Assembly (NCBI GenBank): GCA_026461505.1
Contig: JAPJMW010000042.1
Coordinates: 1 to 61,133 of the forward strand
Source of the DNA: Beijerinckiaceae bacterium
Lineage (GTDB): Bacteria; Pseudomonadota; Alphaproteobacteria; Rhizobiales; Beijerinckiaceae
DNA length: 61,133 bases
Reading direction: 5' to 3'
Of the stretch, positions 1-8,360 are shown in pieces. The notes below the pieces were generated by a model. That model was not told the DNA's origin. It searched no databases and saw nothing but the letters and a program-made list of their open reading frames with translations. The translations under genes and the position numbers were made by a program. Each line of letters starts with the position of its first letter. The first letter of the stretch is position 1.

Positions 1-2
1 GT

Positions 3-230
3 CAACGGGCTGTTGTTCCCAAGAGCCGCAAGCTTGTGCTGATCGGAAAAGCTATTCAATCAAGTCTATTTTCGAGCGCTATAACGCCTTATCCTGTGCT
101 CGAAGAAGCAGCTTTTGTTGTTGATGCCGTTGCCGCAGCACCGGAGCCTAAGCACTTGCCAGAATCGTTTAATGAACGCGCGGAATGGGTGGCAAACCTC
201 TTCATCCGATTGGCTAAGACGGATCAATAA
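3..230 (+). CDS. C-terminal fragment of an unrecognised protein (5' end outside window)
   Basis: The frame is open from the first bases of the window to a TAA at 228-230, giving about 75 residues. There is a GTG at 36, but the frame continues upstream without a stop, so this is more likely the tail of a longer gene than a 64-residue protein. It has no membrane segment and no motif I recognise; the end is charged (ERAEWVANLF...). It converges with crtC, whose stop lies 15 bp away, and no clear terminator hairpin separates them. Function unknown. Confidence 0.5.
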   Translation, partial: QRAVVPKSRKLVLIGKAIQSSLFSSAITPYPVLEEAAFVVDAVAAAPEPKHLPESFNERAEWVANLFIRLAKTDQ

Positions 231-245
231 AAAATATATTTTAAG

Positions 246-1304
246 CTAGGTACGTCGTGGCATTTTGAACGGTAACATCGTTTGAATGATGGGGTTTCTA
301 AACCGATCAAGCGATAGGCTCTCGTGAAAGACGTCAACCGCTTCACGATCAATCACGGTCTTTACATGGGAGCGGGTATAGAAGGGCGAATCTTCTAACG
401 TCGCTTCAACGATGGCCGGATGATCAGCTCGTGCGGGCCTTCTCATTTGCCAAAAGGTTGTACCGAGTTCGATAGGCTTTGGCAGAGCGATTTCTGTAGC
501 TTGGCCGGATCGATCAATCTCAAGCGCAAAGCCTGCAGCACTTTTATCCCGAAGTGTTCGGTCATACACAATATGCGCGCCTTTTTGTGTGGCGGTGCGC
601 GACCAGAACCAGCTGGAAAAACTATCTTCTAACGGTACGCTTCCCCAATTCATATCGTGATAACCGGTTCCCCGCCATTTAAGGTTAGGTTTTTCAAACT
701 TCGCTTCAACGCGTGCCAAAGGGGCAACAGGGCGCCAATGATGCTCGCCCTTCGGATCAAGGTGAGCGTGATAGTCAGAATAGATAGTAGGATAGAGGCG
801 AATTTCGCCCTTTATGCGGGAGGGAAACGGAACCGTGATTTCATCAATGCGGATGACGAGGCAATCCTTCTCCCATGCCATGCTGGAAGGCCCGACATTG
901 AACTGCGTTGATGTGCGATGAAGGCTTTTTTTGCCGCGTTCCGTCATCGTCCAGCGATGGCCTCTTTCGCCATAAAGACCAACATTAATGGCGCAAAAAT
1001 TTTCTGGATCAGTGATGCCGAGACGACGGGCGAAGGCGTAGTAAGGGGAGAATACGCTGCCTACGAATCCGATAATCGCAAGGCCATGTTTTTTATCGTC
1101 GCTTAACGCGTCGAGGTACCACCAATGGTAGCCCCCCGATGGAACTTGCGCGTCGAAGCACGCTGCGCCATCAGAGCGTCGGCTGCTAATCGACCCGACA
1201 TCGCTGCCATCGGAACTCCCGGCCCCGGATGGGCGCTGCCCCCTGCTAGATAGAGACCCAGAATTTTCGTTTTCGCTGCCGCCCTCTGAAATGATGCCAA
1301 CCAT
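246..1304 (-). CDS. crtC: Carotenoid 1,2-hydratase CrtC (hydroxyneurosporene synthase)
   Basis: CrtC adds water across the C1,2 double bond of neurosporene or lycopene in the spheroidene/spirilloxanthin pathway. The family core is easy to see: GGYHWWYLDALSDD, then IIGFVGSVFSPYYAFARR, and later a YHDMNWG motif around residues 216-222. The start is a problem. The crtD stop at 1103 lies inside the conserved WWYLDALSDD segment, and between there and the ATG at 1304 I find no in-frame ATG, GTG or TTG. The only usable start I can see therefore overlaps crtD by 202 bp and adds a Ser/Gly-rich leader of about 55 residues that looks like out-of-frame crtD sequence. A shorter protein from a non-standard start (several short family members begin near IIGFVGS) is possible. 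Function is confident, 5' end is not. Confidence 0.88.
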   Translation of the reverse strand: MVGIISEGGSENENSGSLSSRGQRPSGAGSSDGSDVGSISSRRSDGAACFDAQVPSGGYHWWYLDALSDDKKHGLAIIGFVGSVFSPYYAFARRLGITDPENFCAINVGLYGERGHRWTMTERGKKSLHRTSTQFNVGPSSMAWEKDCLVIRIDEITVPFPSRIKGEIRLYPTIYSDYHAHLDPKGEHHWRPVAPLARVEAKFEKPNLKWRGTGYHDMNWGSVPLEDSFSSWFWSRTATQKGAHIVYDRTLRDKSAAGFALEIDRSGQATEIALPKPIELGTTFWQMRRPARADHPAIVEATLEDSPFYTRSHVKTVIDREAVDVFHESLSLDRFRNPIIQTMLPFKMPRRT

Positions 1305-2617
1305 CCGTGCGAAGCCCTTCCATAAATCGCGCCACCGGTTGCCGGAAATAATCCCGCAAATCCAGACGGCGGTGTTGTTACCACGCGTGTGTCATGCCAC
1401 TCGATACTTAATCCGCATTGAGCAAGTTTTAAGCGCATGGCTAATTCAATTTTTTCATGAGACTGTGGCGCATGATCACCATTGGCAGGCGAGTTAACAA
1501 GAATAAGCAGGCGCTCATTTCCGCCTGCATGGTCGGGACGATCTTGCGCGCAAATATAAACCGTAGGGTCGGATGGATAGCCTGATGCTAATTCATCAAA
1601 TTCTTTTTTATAATCGCGCGAGAAGAATACATTATGATGTTCGAGCGGAAAGTCATGCGTCTTGAGATGCGCGGCCCATGTAATCGCTGATAGTGATCTT
1701 GCTTTAACGGGAACAGCATTTACCGCGCGTTGGACTGATGATCCAAAAAGGCCAGATGCAACGGCATTCACATCCGCATTGATAATCATATCCGAGCATT
1801 CTGTACGTTCACCGTCCGATGTGATGAGGGCAGATACACGTCCCTGCTTAATTTCTATTTCTGACGCTGACACGCCATATCGAATAGTGCCGCCCAATTT
1901 TAAGAAAACACGCTCGAAGGCGCGCGCCACCGCATGCATTCCGCCGTCTACCGACCAAACACCATCTTGTTCAACATGGGCAATCAGCATCAATGTTGCC
2001 ACCGCTTCAAAGGGTAATGATCCGCAATAGGTAGCGTATCGTCCATAAAGCTGGCGAAGGCGCGGATCTTTGAAATGGCGTGATACGGCTGACCATAAGG
2101 TTTCAAACGGATTAATCCGCATAAGTTCAAGCATACCGCCCAGCCCGCTCGACGTTGCCAGACTTAACGGGTTGGGGCGCTGCGATTCAATGAAGGGCTT
2201 TTTTAGAGCATTAAACACGCGACGGGATTCGGCTTGAAACGATAAAAAATTCTTTCCTTCTGAAGGTCCGGCAAACTGCGCGATCGCGTCGGCGGATTGC
2301 TTGAGATCGGCAAAGAGATCCAACTCCGCGCCATGGCCCCAAGAGTGGCGCGCGAGAACGGAAAGGGGTTTTAGTCCTAACTCCGCCTCCAAGCTCGTTC
2401 CGGCCTCCGCGAAGATGGCATCGAAAATATAGCGCATGGTGAAAACGGTAGGCCCGCCATCGATCAAGGCGCCATCAATCGGGATATGCCGCATTTTGCC
2501 ACCCGGTGCAGCTTGCCGCTCAATGATAACGACATCCTCGCCCCGTGCCGCCAAGAGACAGGCAGCCGAGAGCCCGCCAATGCCTGCGCCAACAATCACG
2601 ATGGGCTTGTTCTGCAC
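1103..2617 (-). CDS. crtD: Hydroxyneurosporene/methoxyneurosporene desaturase CrtD
   Basis: CrtD is a CrtI-family FAD phytoene-desaturase-like enzyme that introduces the C3,4 double bond after CrtC hydration. The N-terminus has the dinucleotide-binding motif VGAGIGGLSAACLLAARG followed by the ER..PGGKM motif typical of carotenoid desaturases; the C-terminus has GGSAHPGPGVPMAAMSGRLAAD, the second FAD-contact signature. I chose the GTG at 2617 (504 aa, normal for the family) because an AGGAG lies 9 bases upstream and the protein begins just before the FAD fold; the frame stays open upstream to 2764 but that would read through the promoter region. Its 3' end overlaps crtC. It diverges from crtE across a gap with a PpsR site. 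Confidence 0.92.
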   Translation of the reverse strand: MQNKPIVIVGAGIGGLSAACLLAARGEDVVIIERQAAPGGKMRHIPIDGALIDGGPTVFTMRYIFDAIFAEAGTSLEAELGLKPLSVLARHSWGHGAELDLFADLKQSADAIAQFAGPSEGKNFLSFQAESRRVFNALKKPFIESQRPNPLSLATSSGLGGMLELMRINPFETLWSAVSRHFKDPRLRQLYGRYATYCGSLPFEAVATLMLIAHVEQDGVWSVDGGMHAVARAFERVFLKLGGTIRYGVSASEIEIKQGRVSALITSDGERTECSDMIINADVNAVASGLFGSSVQRAVNAVPVKARSLSAITWAAHLKTHDFPLEHHNVFFSRDYKKEFDELASGYPSDPTVYICAQDRPDHAGGNERLLILVNSPANGDHAPQSHEKIELAMRLKLAQCGLSIEWHDTRVVTTPPSGFAGLFPATGGAIYGRASHGWLASFQRAAAKTKILGLYLAGGSAHPGPGVPMAAMSGRLAADALMAQRASTRKFHRGATIGGTSTR

Positions 2618-2652
2618 GCTGTAAGGCTCCTGTTGCGTGTCCACTTGAAATA

Positions 2653-2670
2653 TGTCAATCTTTCGTGACA
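2653..2670. promoter_or_regulatory. PpsR/CrtJ binding site between crtD and crtE
   Basis: Exact match to the palindromic consensus TGT-N12-ACA (TGTCAATCTTTCGTGACA). It sits in the 103-bp divergent gap between the crtD start (2617) and crtE start (2721), where aerobic repression by PpsR of both carotenoid operons is expected. The repressor gene is in this window at 24187-25647. Confidence 0.8.
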
Positions 2671-2693
2671 CTATAAAGCGACCATAAAAATGT

Positions 2694-2705
2694 ACAACCG
2701 GTTGT
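2694..2705. promoter_or_regulatory. 12-bp perfect palindrome in the crtE leader
   Basis: ACAACCGGTTGT, a perfect palindrome, ends seven bases before the GA-rich ribosome-binding stretch of crtE. It does not fit the PpsR consensus. It may be a regulator site or an RNA hairpin near the start; this is only a pattern observation. Confidence 0.3.
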
Positions 2706-2720
2706 GAGGGGAGAAAGAGA

Positions 2721-3593
2721 ATGGACGTTGCATTGCGCATTGAGCAAGAGCTTGAGACCGCCATTTCCCGCGCAGCCGGATCCGATTGTCCGCCTATTCT
2801 TGCCGAAGCCCTGGGCTATGCGGTTTTTCCGGGTGGTGCACGTATTAGGCCCCGCCTTTGCCTCGCAGTAGCCATGGCTTGCGGAGATAAGAGCCCGATT
2901 GCTGCGACGGCTGCTGCGGCGGCGATTGAGCTTTTGCACTGCGCGTCGCTGGTCCATGATGATTTGCCCTGCTTTGATAATGCGGGCATGCGGCGCGGCA
3001 AGCCTTCGGTGCATTTGGCCTATGGCGAACGGATCGCGGTATTGGCAGGTGATGCGCTGATTGTCTTGGCATTTGAGCAATTGGCAGTTCGTTTAGCCCT
3101 TTCTCCAGAGCGCTTGGCTCCCTTGGTCAAAATTGTATCGACGGCTGTCGGTGGACCATCGGGCATCGCCGCGGGTCAGGCATGGGAATGCGAAAACGAG
3201 ATCGATCTCGTGCGTTATCAACGGGCCAAGACGGGCGCTTTGTTTGCGGCCTGCACCATGGCAGGCGCGGCTGCTGCCGGCTATGAGCCGCAGGCCTGGC
3301 AGGCTTTGGGCTATGCGATTGGCGAGGCGTTTCAGGTGGCCGATGATCTGCGCGATGTGGCAGGCTCCGAGCAGGATCTGGGCAAGCCGGTCGGTCAAGA
3401 TGAGACACATCATCGCCCGAATGCGGTAGCGGCTTTAGGGTTTGATGGCGCCATGCAGCGGTTTGAGGATTTATTGGCCGATGCGCTGGCTGCGATACCA
3501 CCATGCCCCGGTGCAGAGCCTCTGGCCAAGCAGATTGCCGCCGTTTCTCGCAGCCTTGTGACCGGCCTGAGCGCGCGCACAGTCGCGGCCTGA
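2721..3593 (+). CDS. crtE: Geranylgeranyl diphosphate synthase CrtE
   Basis: CrtE condenses IPP with allylic diphosphates to GGPP, the precursor of both carotenoids and the bacteriochlorophyll tail. The 290-residue protein is full length for the trans-prenyltransferase family. The first Asp-rich motif is DDLPCFD at residues 80-86, followed by MRRGKPS; the second is VADDLRD near 215. The ATG at 2721 follows a purine-rich ribosome-binding stretch (GGGGAGAAAGAG). It leads a carotenoid pair with crtF (9-bp gap) and is transcribed away from crtD past a PpsR site. Confidence 0.93.
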   Translation: MDVALRIEQELETAISRAAGSDCPPILAEALGYAVFPGGARIRPRLCLAVAMACGDKSPIAATAAAAAIELLHCASLVHDDLPCFDNAGMRRGKPSVHLAYGERIAVLAGDALIVLAFEQLAVRLALSPERLAPLVKIVSTAVGGPSGIAAGQAWECENEIDLVRYQRAKTGALFAACTMAGAAAAGYEPQAWQALGYAIGEAFQVADDLRDVAGSEQDLGKPVGQDETHHRPNAVAALGFDGAMQRFEDLLADALAAIPPCPGAEPLAKQIAAVSRSLVTGLSARTVAA

Positions 3594-3602
3594 TCGGTCA
3601 AA

Positions 3603-4724
3603 ATGTCGGTTTTTGGGTGGTTTCAGGATCGTTGGCGGCGGTTTCGCAACCAATTAATGGGACGTGTCGCGTTTCAGAATTTTGCGACGGCGTTTCCCTT
3701 GACGCGGCCCATTGCTCGGCTACGGTCCCGTCAACTCTTTGATTTAATTGCCGGTTTTACCTATTCACAAACGCTGGTGGCTTGCGTCGAGCTGGGCTTG
3801 ATCGAACGTCTATCGCGGACGCCTCAAAGTCTTCAGGCGCTGGCGCTTGATTTAAATTTTGCCGAAAATCGTCTCGAAAGACTGCTGAAAGCGGCCGTTT
3901 CCCTCAAGATTTTAGAGCTTACCAGCAAGGGACTCTATGATTTGGGCATTCATGGAGCGGCGCTGATCGGTAATCCCTGGATTGCTGGATTTATTAAACA
4001 CCATCATCTTCTCTATCGCGATCTTGCCGATCCGCTTCATGTGGTCAAGGGCGGGGAGGGGCTTACCGAATTACAATCCTATTGGGCCTATACGGCTGAC
4101 CACCATGGCCAAGAAACGCGCCCCGATGATGTTTCCGCCTATACGGACTTGATGGGTCAAAGCCAGACGGCGGTCGCGCGTGAAATTTTGAACGCTTATG
4201 ATTTTAGCCGTCATCGCCACCTTCTTGATATTGGTGGCAGCAATGGCAGTTTTATTCTGGCTGCTGCGGCGAGGCATAAGCGCTTAGGATTTACGCTTTT
4301 TGATCTTCCCGCGGTTGGCCAAATTGCCCAAAAGCGGATTGTGTCAGCCGGGCTGGACAAGCGCGTTTCGGTCGTCGAGGGGTCATTCTTGGCCGATCCG
4401 CTACCCGACTCAGCCGATGTGGCAACCCTGATCCGCGTGCTTCATGACCATGACGACCAATCGGTAGAAGTAATAATGGCCGCTGCCTATCAGGCTTTGA
4501 AGCCTGACGGCGCACTTATTGTCGCAGAGCCTTTATCCGGCGTTCCTTCAATTGAGCCAGTAACGGACGCCTATTTTGGGCTGTATTTCGCGGCAATGGG
4601 GCAGGGAAAGACCCGAACGGCGGCGGAGATTGCGGCGATCGGGCAAAAAGCCGGATTTAGCTCGGCGCGGGTTGTTGCAACGCAAAACCCACTTATTACC
4701 GGAATTGTTGTCCTCACGATTTGA
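3603..4724 (+). CDS. crtF: Demethylspheroidene O-methyltransferase CrtF
   Basis: CrtF methylates the C1 hydroxyl placed by CrtC, using S-adenosylmethionine. The 373-residue protein has an N-terminal winged-helix dimerisation domain (helical region at about residues 40-120) and a C-terminal Rossmann methyltransferase domain with the SAM motif LLDIGGSNGSF near residues 200-210 and RVLHDHDD near 280. This arrangement is that of hydroxyneurosporene O-methyltransferases. It starts 9 bp after crtE and ends about 120 bp before bchC, with a PpsR-controlled promoter between. Confidence 0.92.
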   Translation: MSVFGWFQDRWRRFRNQLMGRVAFQNFATAFPLTRPIARLRSRQLFDLIAGFTYSQTLVACVELGLIERLSRTPQSLQALALDLNFAENRLERLLKAAVSLKILELTSKGLYDLGIHGAALIGNPWIAGFIKHHHLLYRDLADPLHVVKGGEGLTELQSYWAYTADHHGQETRPDDVSAYTDLMGQSQTAVAREILNAYDFSRHRHLLDIGGSNGSFILAAAARHKRLGFTLFDLPAVGQIAQKRIVSAGLDKRVSVVEGSFLADPLPDSADVATLIRVLHDHDDQSVEVIMAAAYQALKPDGALIVAEPLSGVPSIEPVTDAYFGLYFAAMGQGKTRTAAEIAAIGQKAGFSSARVVATQNPLITGIVVLTI

Positions 4725-4751
4725 CATAGAACAAAATACCGTCACAATAAC

Positions 4752-4780
4752 TTGACGTTTAGAAGTGTCACTATAAGATG
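4752..4780 (+). promoter_or_regulatory. Probable bchC promoter
   Basis: TTGACG at 4752-4757 and TAAGAT at 4775-4780 are separated by 17 bp, a good sigma-70-like pair. The -10 lies inside the PpsR site at 4766-4783, so repressor binding would block polymerase. It drives bchCXYZ and probably puf. Confidence 0.5.
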
Positions 4781-4783
4781 ACA
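4766..4783. promoter_or_regulatory. PpsR/CrtJ binding site upstream of bchC
   Basis: Exact TGT-N12-ACA (TGTCACTATAAGATGACA), overlapping the -10 element of the likely bchC promoter. Repression of bchC under oxygen through such sites is well established in Rhodobacter. Confidence 0.8.
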
Positions 4784-4845
4784 CATTGAGAAGGACCGGA
4801 TCGCTGAGGGTTCAGCCGATGCCGGGGTCAAGGGGGGATGTAGAA

Positions 4846-5787
4846 ATGCAGACCGTAGCGGTCGTCCTAGAAAAGCCAGAGCATTTGGCCTTGCGGGCGA
4901 TGGATCTGACTGAAGCGGGTACCAACGATATCGTTGTCGATGTCGAATGGTCCGGCATCAGCTCGGGAACCGAACGGCTGCTTTGGACAGGGCGGATGCC
5001 GCCTTTCCCCGGATTATCCTATCCTTTGGTGCCCGGTTACGAGACCGTCGGCCGTGTGCGGCAAACCTCGCGCGGATCGGGCTTGCACGAAGGCGACCGT
5101 GTGTTTGTTCCTGGTGCCAATTGCTTTGGCGAAGTGCGTGGACTTTTCGGTGGCGCGGCCTCGCGTCTTGTGGTGCCAGCGGCACGCGTTGTGCCGATCG
5201 AGCCGCATATTGGTGAGAACGGTGTTTTAATCGCGCTCGCCGCAACGGCCTATCACGCGATTGCGGGTGAGGGTGCGCGCATTCCTGATCTCGTTGTCGG
5301 ACATGGGATTGTAGGCAGGTTGATTGCTCGCATCGCCATCGCGCTTGGCCATGAAGCGCCGATTGTGTGGGAAACCAATCAGCTGCGCCGTTCGGGCAAT
5401 GTTGGGTATGACGTGATCGACCCTTCATCTGATGAGCGCCGGAACTATAATGCCATTTGTGACGCGAGCGGCGCGCAAGGCATGCTTGATCTCTTGATCA
5501 GCAGGCTCGGCAAGCGCGGCGAAGTAACATTGGCTGGCTTTTATGAAGAGCCGCTGAGCTTCACCTTCCCGCCAGCCTTTATGCGCGAAGCCCGAATTCG
5601 TATCGCAGCCGAATGGGCACGTAGCGATATCGAAGCCGTGACCGATTTGATCGGCTCCGGCAAACTTAATCTCGATGGGCTCATCACGCATTTTGCAGCG
5701 CCGGAAACGGCTCCTGATGCTTATCGCACTGCTTTCACCGACCCCAACTGCCTCAAGATGGTTCTCGACTGGAGACATCACTCATGA
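4846..5787 (+). CDS. bchC: Bacteriochlorophyllide a dehydrogenase BchC
   Basis: BchC oxidises the 3-hydroxyethyl group of bacteriochlorophyllide to acetyl, a late step of bacteriochlorophyll a synthesis. It is a zinc-free-looking medium-chain dehydrogenase relative with the GISSGTERLLW segment near residue 30 and a nucleotide-binding region at VVGHGIVGRL. The frame is open from 4786, but the ATG at 4846 gives the family N-terminus (MQTVAVVLEKP) and the usual 313 residues. The stop overlaps the bchX start as ATGA, so the two are translationally coupled. Confidence 0.92.
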   Translation: MQTVAVVLEKPEHLALRAMDLTEAGTNDIVVDVEWSGISSGTERLLWTGRMPPFPGLSYPLVPGYETVGRVRQTSRGSGLHEGDRVFVPGANCFGEVRGLFGGAASRLVVPAARVVPIEPHIGENGVLIALAATAYHAIAGEGARIPDLVVGHGIVGRLIARIAIALGHEAPIVWETNQLRRSGNVGYDVIDPSSDERRNYNAICDASGAQGMLDLLISRLGKRGEVTLAGFYEEPLSFTFPPAFMREARIRIAAEWARSDIEAVTDLIGSGKLNLDGLITHFAAPETAPDAYRTAFTDPNCLKMVLDWRHHS

Positions 5788-6782
5788 ACACGATCGACGT
5801 TAATCTTGTACGCCAAGCTAAGCTCCGTCAGGAGGCCGCTGTTGAACCCGATCCGGTTCATACGGGCGAAATCAAAAAAGAAACGCAAGTGATTGCCATT
5901 TATGGCAAAGGCGGGATTGGTAAATCTTTCACGCTTGCCAATCTTTCTTACATGATGGCGCAAACCGGTAAGCGCGTATTGCTGATCGGATGCGATCCGA
6001 AAAGCGATACGACATCGCTCTTGTTTGGTGGTCGGGCGTGTCCGACAATTATCGAAACCTCGGCGAAAAAGAAGCTTGCAGGTGACGATGTTAAGATCGG
6101 TGATGTCTGCTTCATCCGCGATGGTGTTTTCGCGATGGAATTGGGCGGACCGGAAGTAGGCCGCGGTTGTGGTGGTCGTGGTATTATTCACGGCTTCGAA
6201 TTGCTCGAAAAGCTCGGCTTCCATGAATGGGGCTTCGACTATGTGCTGCTGGACTTCTTAGGTGACGTGGTATGCGGCGGCTTCGGCCTGCCGATCGCGC
6301 GCGACATGTGCCAGAAGGTCATTATCGTCGGTTCAAACGATCTGCAATCACTCTATGTCGCCAACAATGTGTGCTCGGCGGTGGAATATTTCCGCAAGCT
6401 CGGCGGCAATGTCGGTGTTGCAGGCATTGTGATCAACAAGGATGACGGCACAGGTGAGGCGCATGCCTTTGCCGAGCAAGTCGGCATTCCGGTTTTGGCA
6501 GCCATTCCGCAAAACGAAGACATTCGTCGCAAGAGCGCGAATTACGAAATCGTCGGTCGCCCAGGTGGTGAGTGGGCTTCGCTCTTCCAAGACCTCGCCG
6601 ATAATGTTGTGGCGGCTCCGCCAAAGCATCCAACACCATTGGATCAAGATGGCCTGTTGGCTCTATTCAAGGGCGATGCGGTTGGTCGCGGTGTTGTTCT
6701 ACAGCCCGCAACCGAAGCCGATATGTGCGGCGGCGTGATTCCAGAATTCACATCCCTCGAAGTTGTCTACGACACGGTGTGA
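5784..6782 (+). CDS. bchX: Chlorophyllide a reductase iron protein BchX
   Basis: BchX is the ATP-dependent electron donor of chlorophyllide oxidoreductase (BchX2-(BchYZ)2), a nitrogenase-like enzyme that reduces ring B. The P-loop GKGGIGKS lies at residues 41-48, and the two cysteines that hold the intersubunit 4Fe-4S cluster are C129 (GRGCGGRG) and C164 (DVVCGGF). Length 332 aa is standard. It resembles BchL of this window but is the X paralogue by context and N-terminus. Confidence 0.95.
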   Translation: MNTIDVNLVRQAKLRQEAAVEPDPVHTGEIKKETQVIAIYGKGGIGKSFTLANLSYMMAQTGKRVLLIGCDPKSDTTSLLFGGRACPTIIETSAKKKLAGDDVKIGDVCFIRDGVFAMELGGPEVGRGCGGRGIIHGFELLEKLGFHEWGFDYVLLDFLGDVVCGGFGLPIARDMCQKVIIVGSNDLQSLYVANNVCSAVEYFRKLGGNVGVAGIVINKDDGTGEAHAFAEQVGIPVLAAIPQNEDIRRKSANYEIVGRPGGEWASLFQDLADNVVAAPPKHPTPLDQDGLLALFKGDAVGRGVVLQPATEADMCGGVIPEFTSLEVVYDTV

Positions 6783-6790
6783 GAACAAAC

Positions 6791-8329
6791 ATGACGCTCG
6801 AAACCGCCGACACCATGACGACCCCACCAAGCACAACGGCCGCTACGCCGGACGTGAGCGGAATGTCATGCCATGGCGGCAAAGACGAGCTGAAAAAGGC
6901 TGCGTCCTCTGCAGGTAAATCGGAAATTCTGGCGCAATATGCGGCGGATTATCCTGTTGGCCCGCATGATCAACCGCAAAGCATGTGTCCTGCTTTTGGC
7001 TCGTTGCGTGTCGGTCTTCGCATGCGGCGCACGGCTACGATTTTATCGGGTTCGGCCTGCTGCGTTTATGGCTTGACGTTTACCTCGCATTTTTATGGCG
7101 CGCGCCGCACAGTCGGCTATGTGCCGTTCAATTCCGAGACGCTCGTTACCGGAAAATTATTCGAAGATATTCGTGATGCAGTTTTCAAGCTTGCTGATCC
7201 CGATCTTTATGACACGATCGTAATCACCAATCTCTGTGTGCCAACGGCTTCGGGTGTGCCGTTGCAATTGTTGCCGAAAGAAATCAACGGCGTTCGCATC
7301 ATCGGGATCGATGTTCCGGGTTTTGGTGTACCGACGCATGCGGAAGCCAAAGATGTGTTGGCTGGCGCGATGCTTAAATATGCAGCGAATGAAATTCGCC
7401 AGGGCCCTGTTGCCGCGCCGCGCACTGCGAAAAGCAATTTGCCTACAGTGACGCTATTAGGCGAAATGTTCCCTGCCGATCCTGTCGTTATAGGTCGCCT
7501 GTTAGAGCCTATGGGCCTAGCCGCGGGTCCCGTTGTTCCAACACGCGAATGGCGTGAATTATTCTCGGCCTTTGATTGCGCAGCCGTTGCTGCCATTCAT
7601 CCTTTCTACACGGCTTCCATCCGCGAGTTTGAAAATGCAGGTCGTAAGGTCGTTGGCTCGGCCCCTGTTGGCTATGATGGAACGGCGGATTGGCTCGCAG
7701 CTATCGGGGATGCCTGTGGCGTCTCTGCTGATAAAATTGCCAATGCGCAAAACATGATTCTGCCCGCAATTAAAGGCGCGCTTGCTGCAAAGCCGATTAA
7801 AGGCCGCTTGACCGTATCGGGCTATGAAGGATCCGAATTGCTCGTGGCCCGCTTGCTGATCGAAAGCGGCGCTGAAGTGCATTATGTAGGCTCTGCTTGT
7901 CCGCGCACGAAATGGTCGGATGCAGATCGTGAATGGCTTGAAGCGCGTGGCGTGGAAGTTAAATTCCGCGCGTCGCTCGAGCAAGACCTTGCCGCGATGG
8001 AATTTTATAAGCCTGACCTCGCCGTTGGTACGACGCCTGTTGTGCAAAAGGCCAAGCAAATGGCGATTCCTGCGCTCTATTTCACGAACCTTATTTCAGC
8101 CCGTCCTTTGATGGGGCCCGCGGGTGCAGGATCGCTTGCGCAAGTCATCAACGCGGCGATCGCTAATAAAGACCGCTTCGATGCGATGAAAGATTTCTTT
8201 GAAGGCGTTGGTACAGGACACGCCACTGGCATCTGGGAAGAGACGCCAAAAGATCGTCCTGAATTCCGCGCTAAATACCAAGGTATGTTAGCAGCACGCG
8301 CTAAAGCAGAGGAGTCAACGGCGACATGA
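6791..8329 (+). CDS. bchY: Chlorophyllide a reductase subunit BchY
   Basis: BchY is the NifD-like catalytic subunit of chlorophyllide oxidoreductase. Conserved cysteine segments for the catalytic 4Fe-4S cluster include SMCPAFGSLRVGLRM, GSACCVYGLTFTSHF and NLCVPTASG. The ATG at 6791 follows the bchX stop by 8 bp; the frame extends upstream into bchX to 6725 but the family proteins begin near this ATG. The first 45 residues are Thr/Ser/Ala-rich and poorly conserved. 512 aa. Confidence 0.94.
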   Translation: MTLETADTMTTPPSTTAATPDVSGMSCHGGKDELKKAASSAGKSEILAQYAADYPVGPHDQPQSMCPAFGSLRVGLRMRRTATILSGSACCVYGLTFTSHFYGARRTVGYVPFNSETLVTGKLFEDIRDAVFKLADPDLYDTIVITNLCVPTASGVPLQLLPKEINGVRIIGIDVPGFGVPTHAEAKDVLAGAMLKYAANEIRQGPVAAPRTAKSNLPTVTLLGEMFPADPVVIGRLLEPMGLAAGPVVPTREWRELFSAFDCAAVAAIHPFYTASIREFENAGRKVVGSAPVGYDGTADWLAAIGDACGVSADKIANAQNMILPAIKGALAAKPIKGRLTVSGYEGSELLVARLLIESGAEVHYVGSACPRTKWSDADREWLEARGVEVKFRASLEQDLAAMEFYKPDLAVGTTPVVQKAKQMAIPALYFTNLISARPLMGPAGAGSLAQVINAAIANKDRFDAMKDFFEGVGTGHATGIWEETPKDRPEFRAKYQGMLAARAKAEESTAT

Positions 8330-8360
8330 TTCTTCTTCTTGTCTGTCATGAGGTGCGGCC

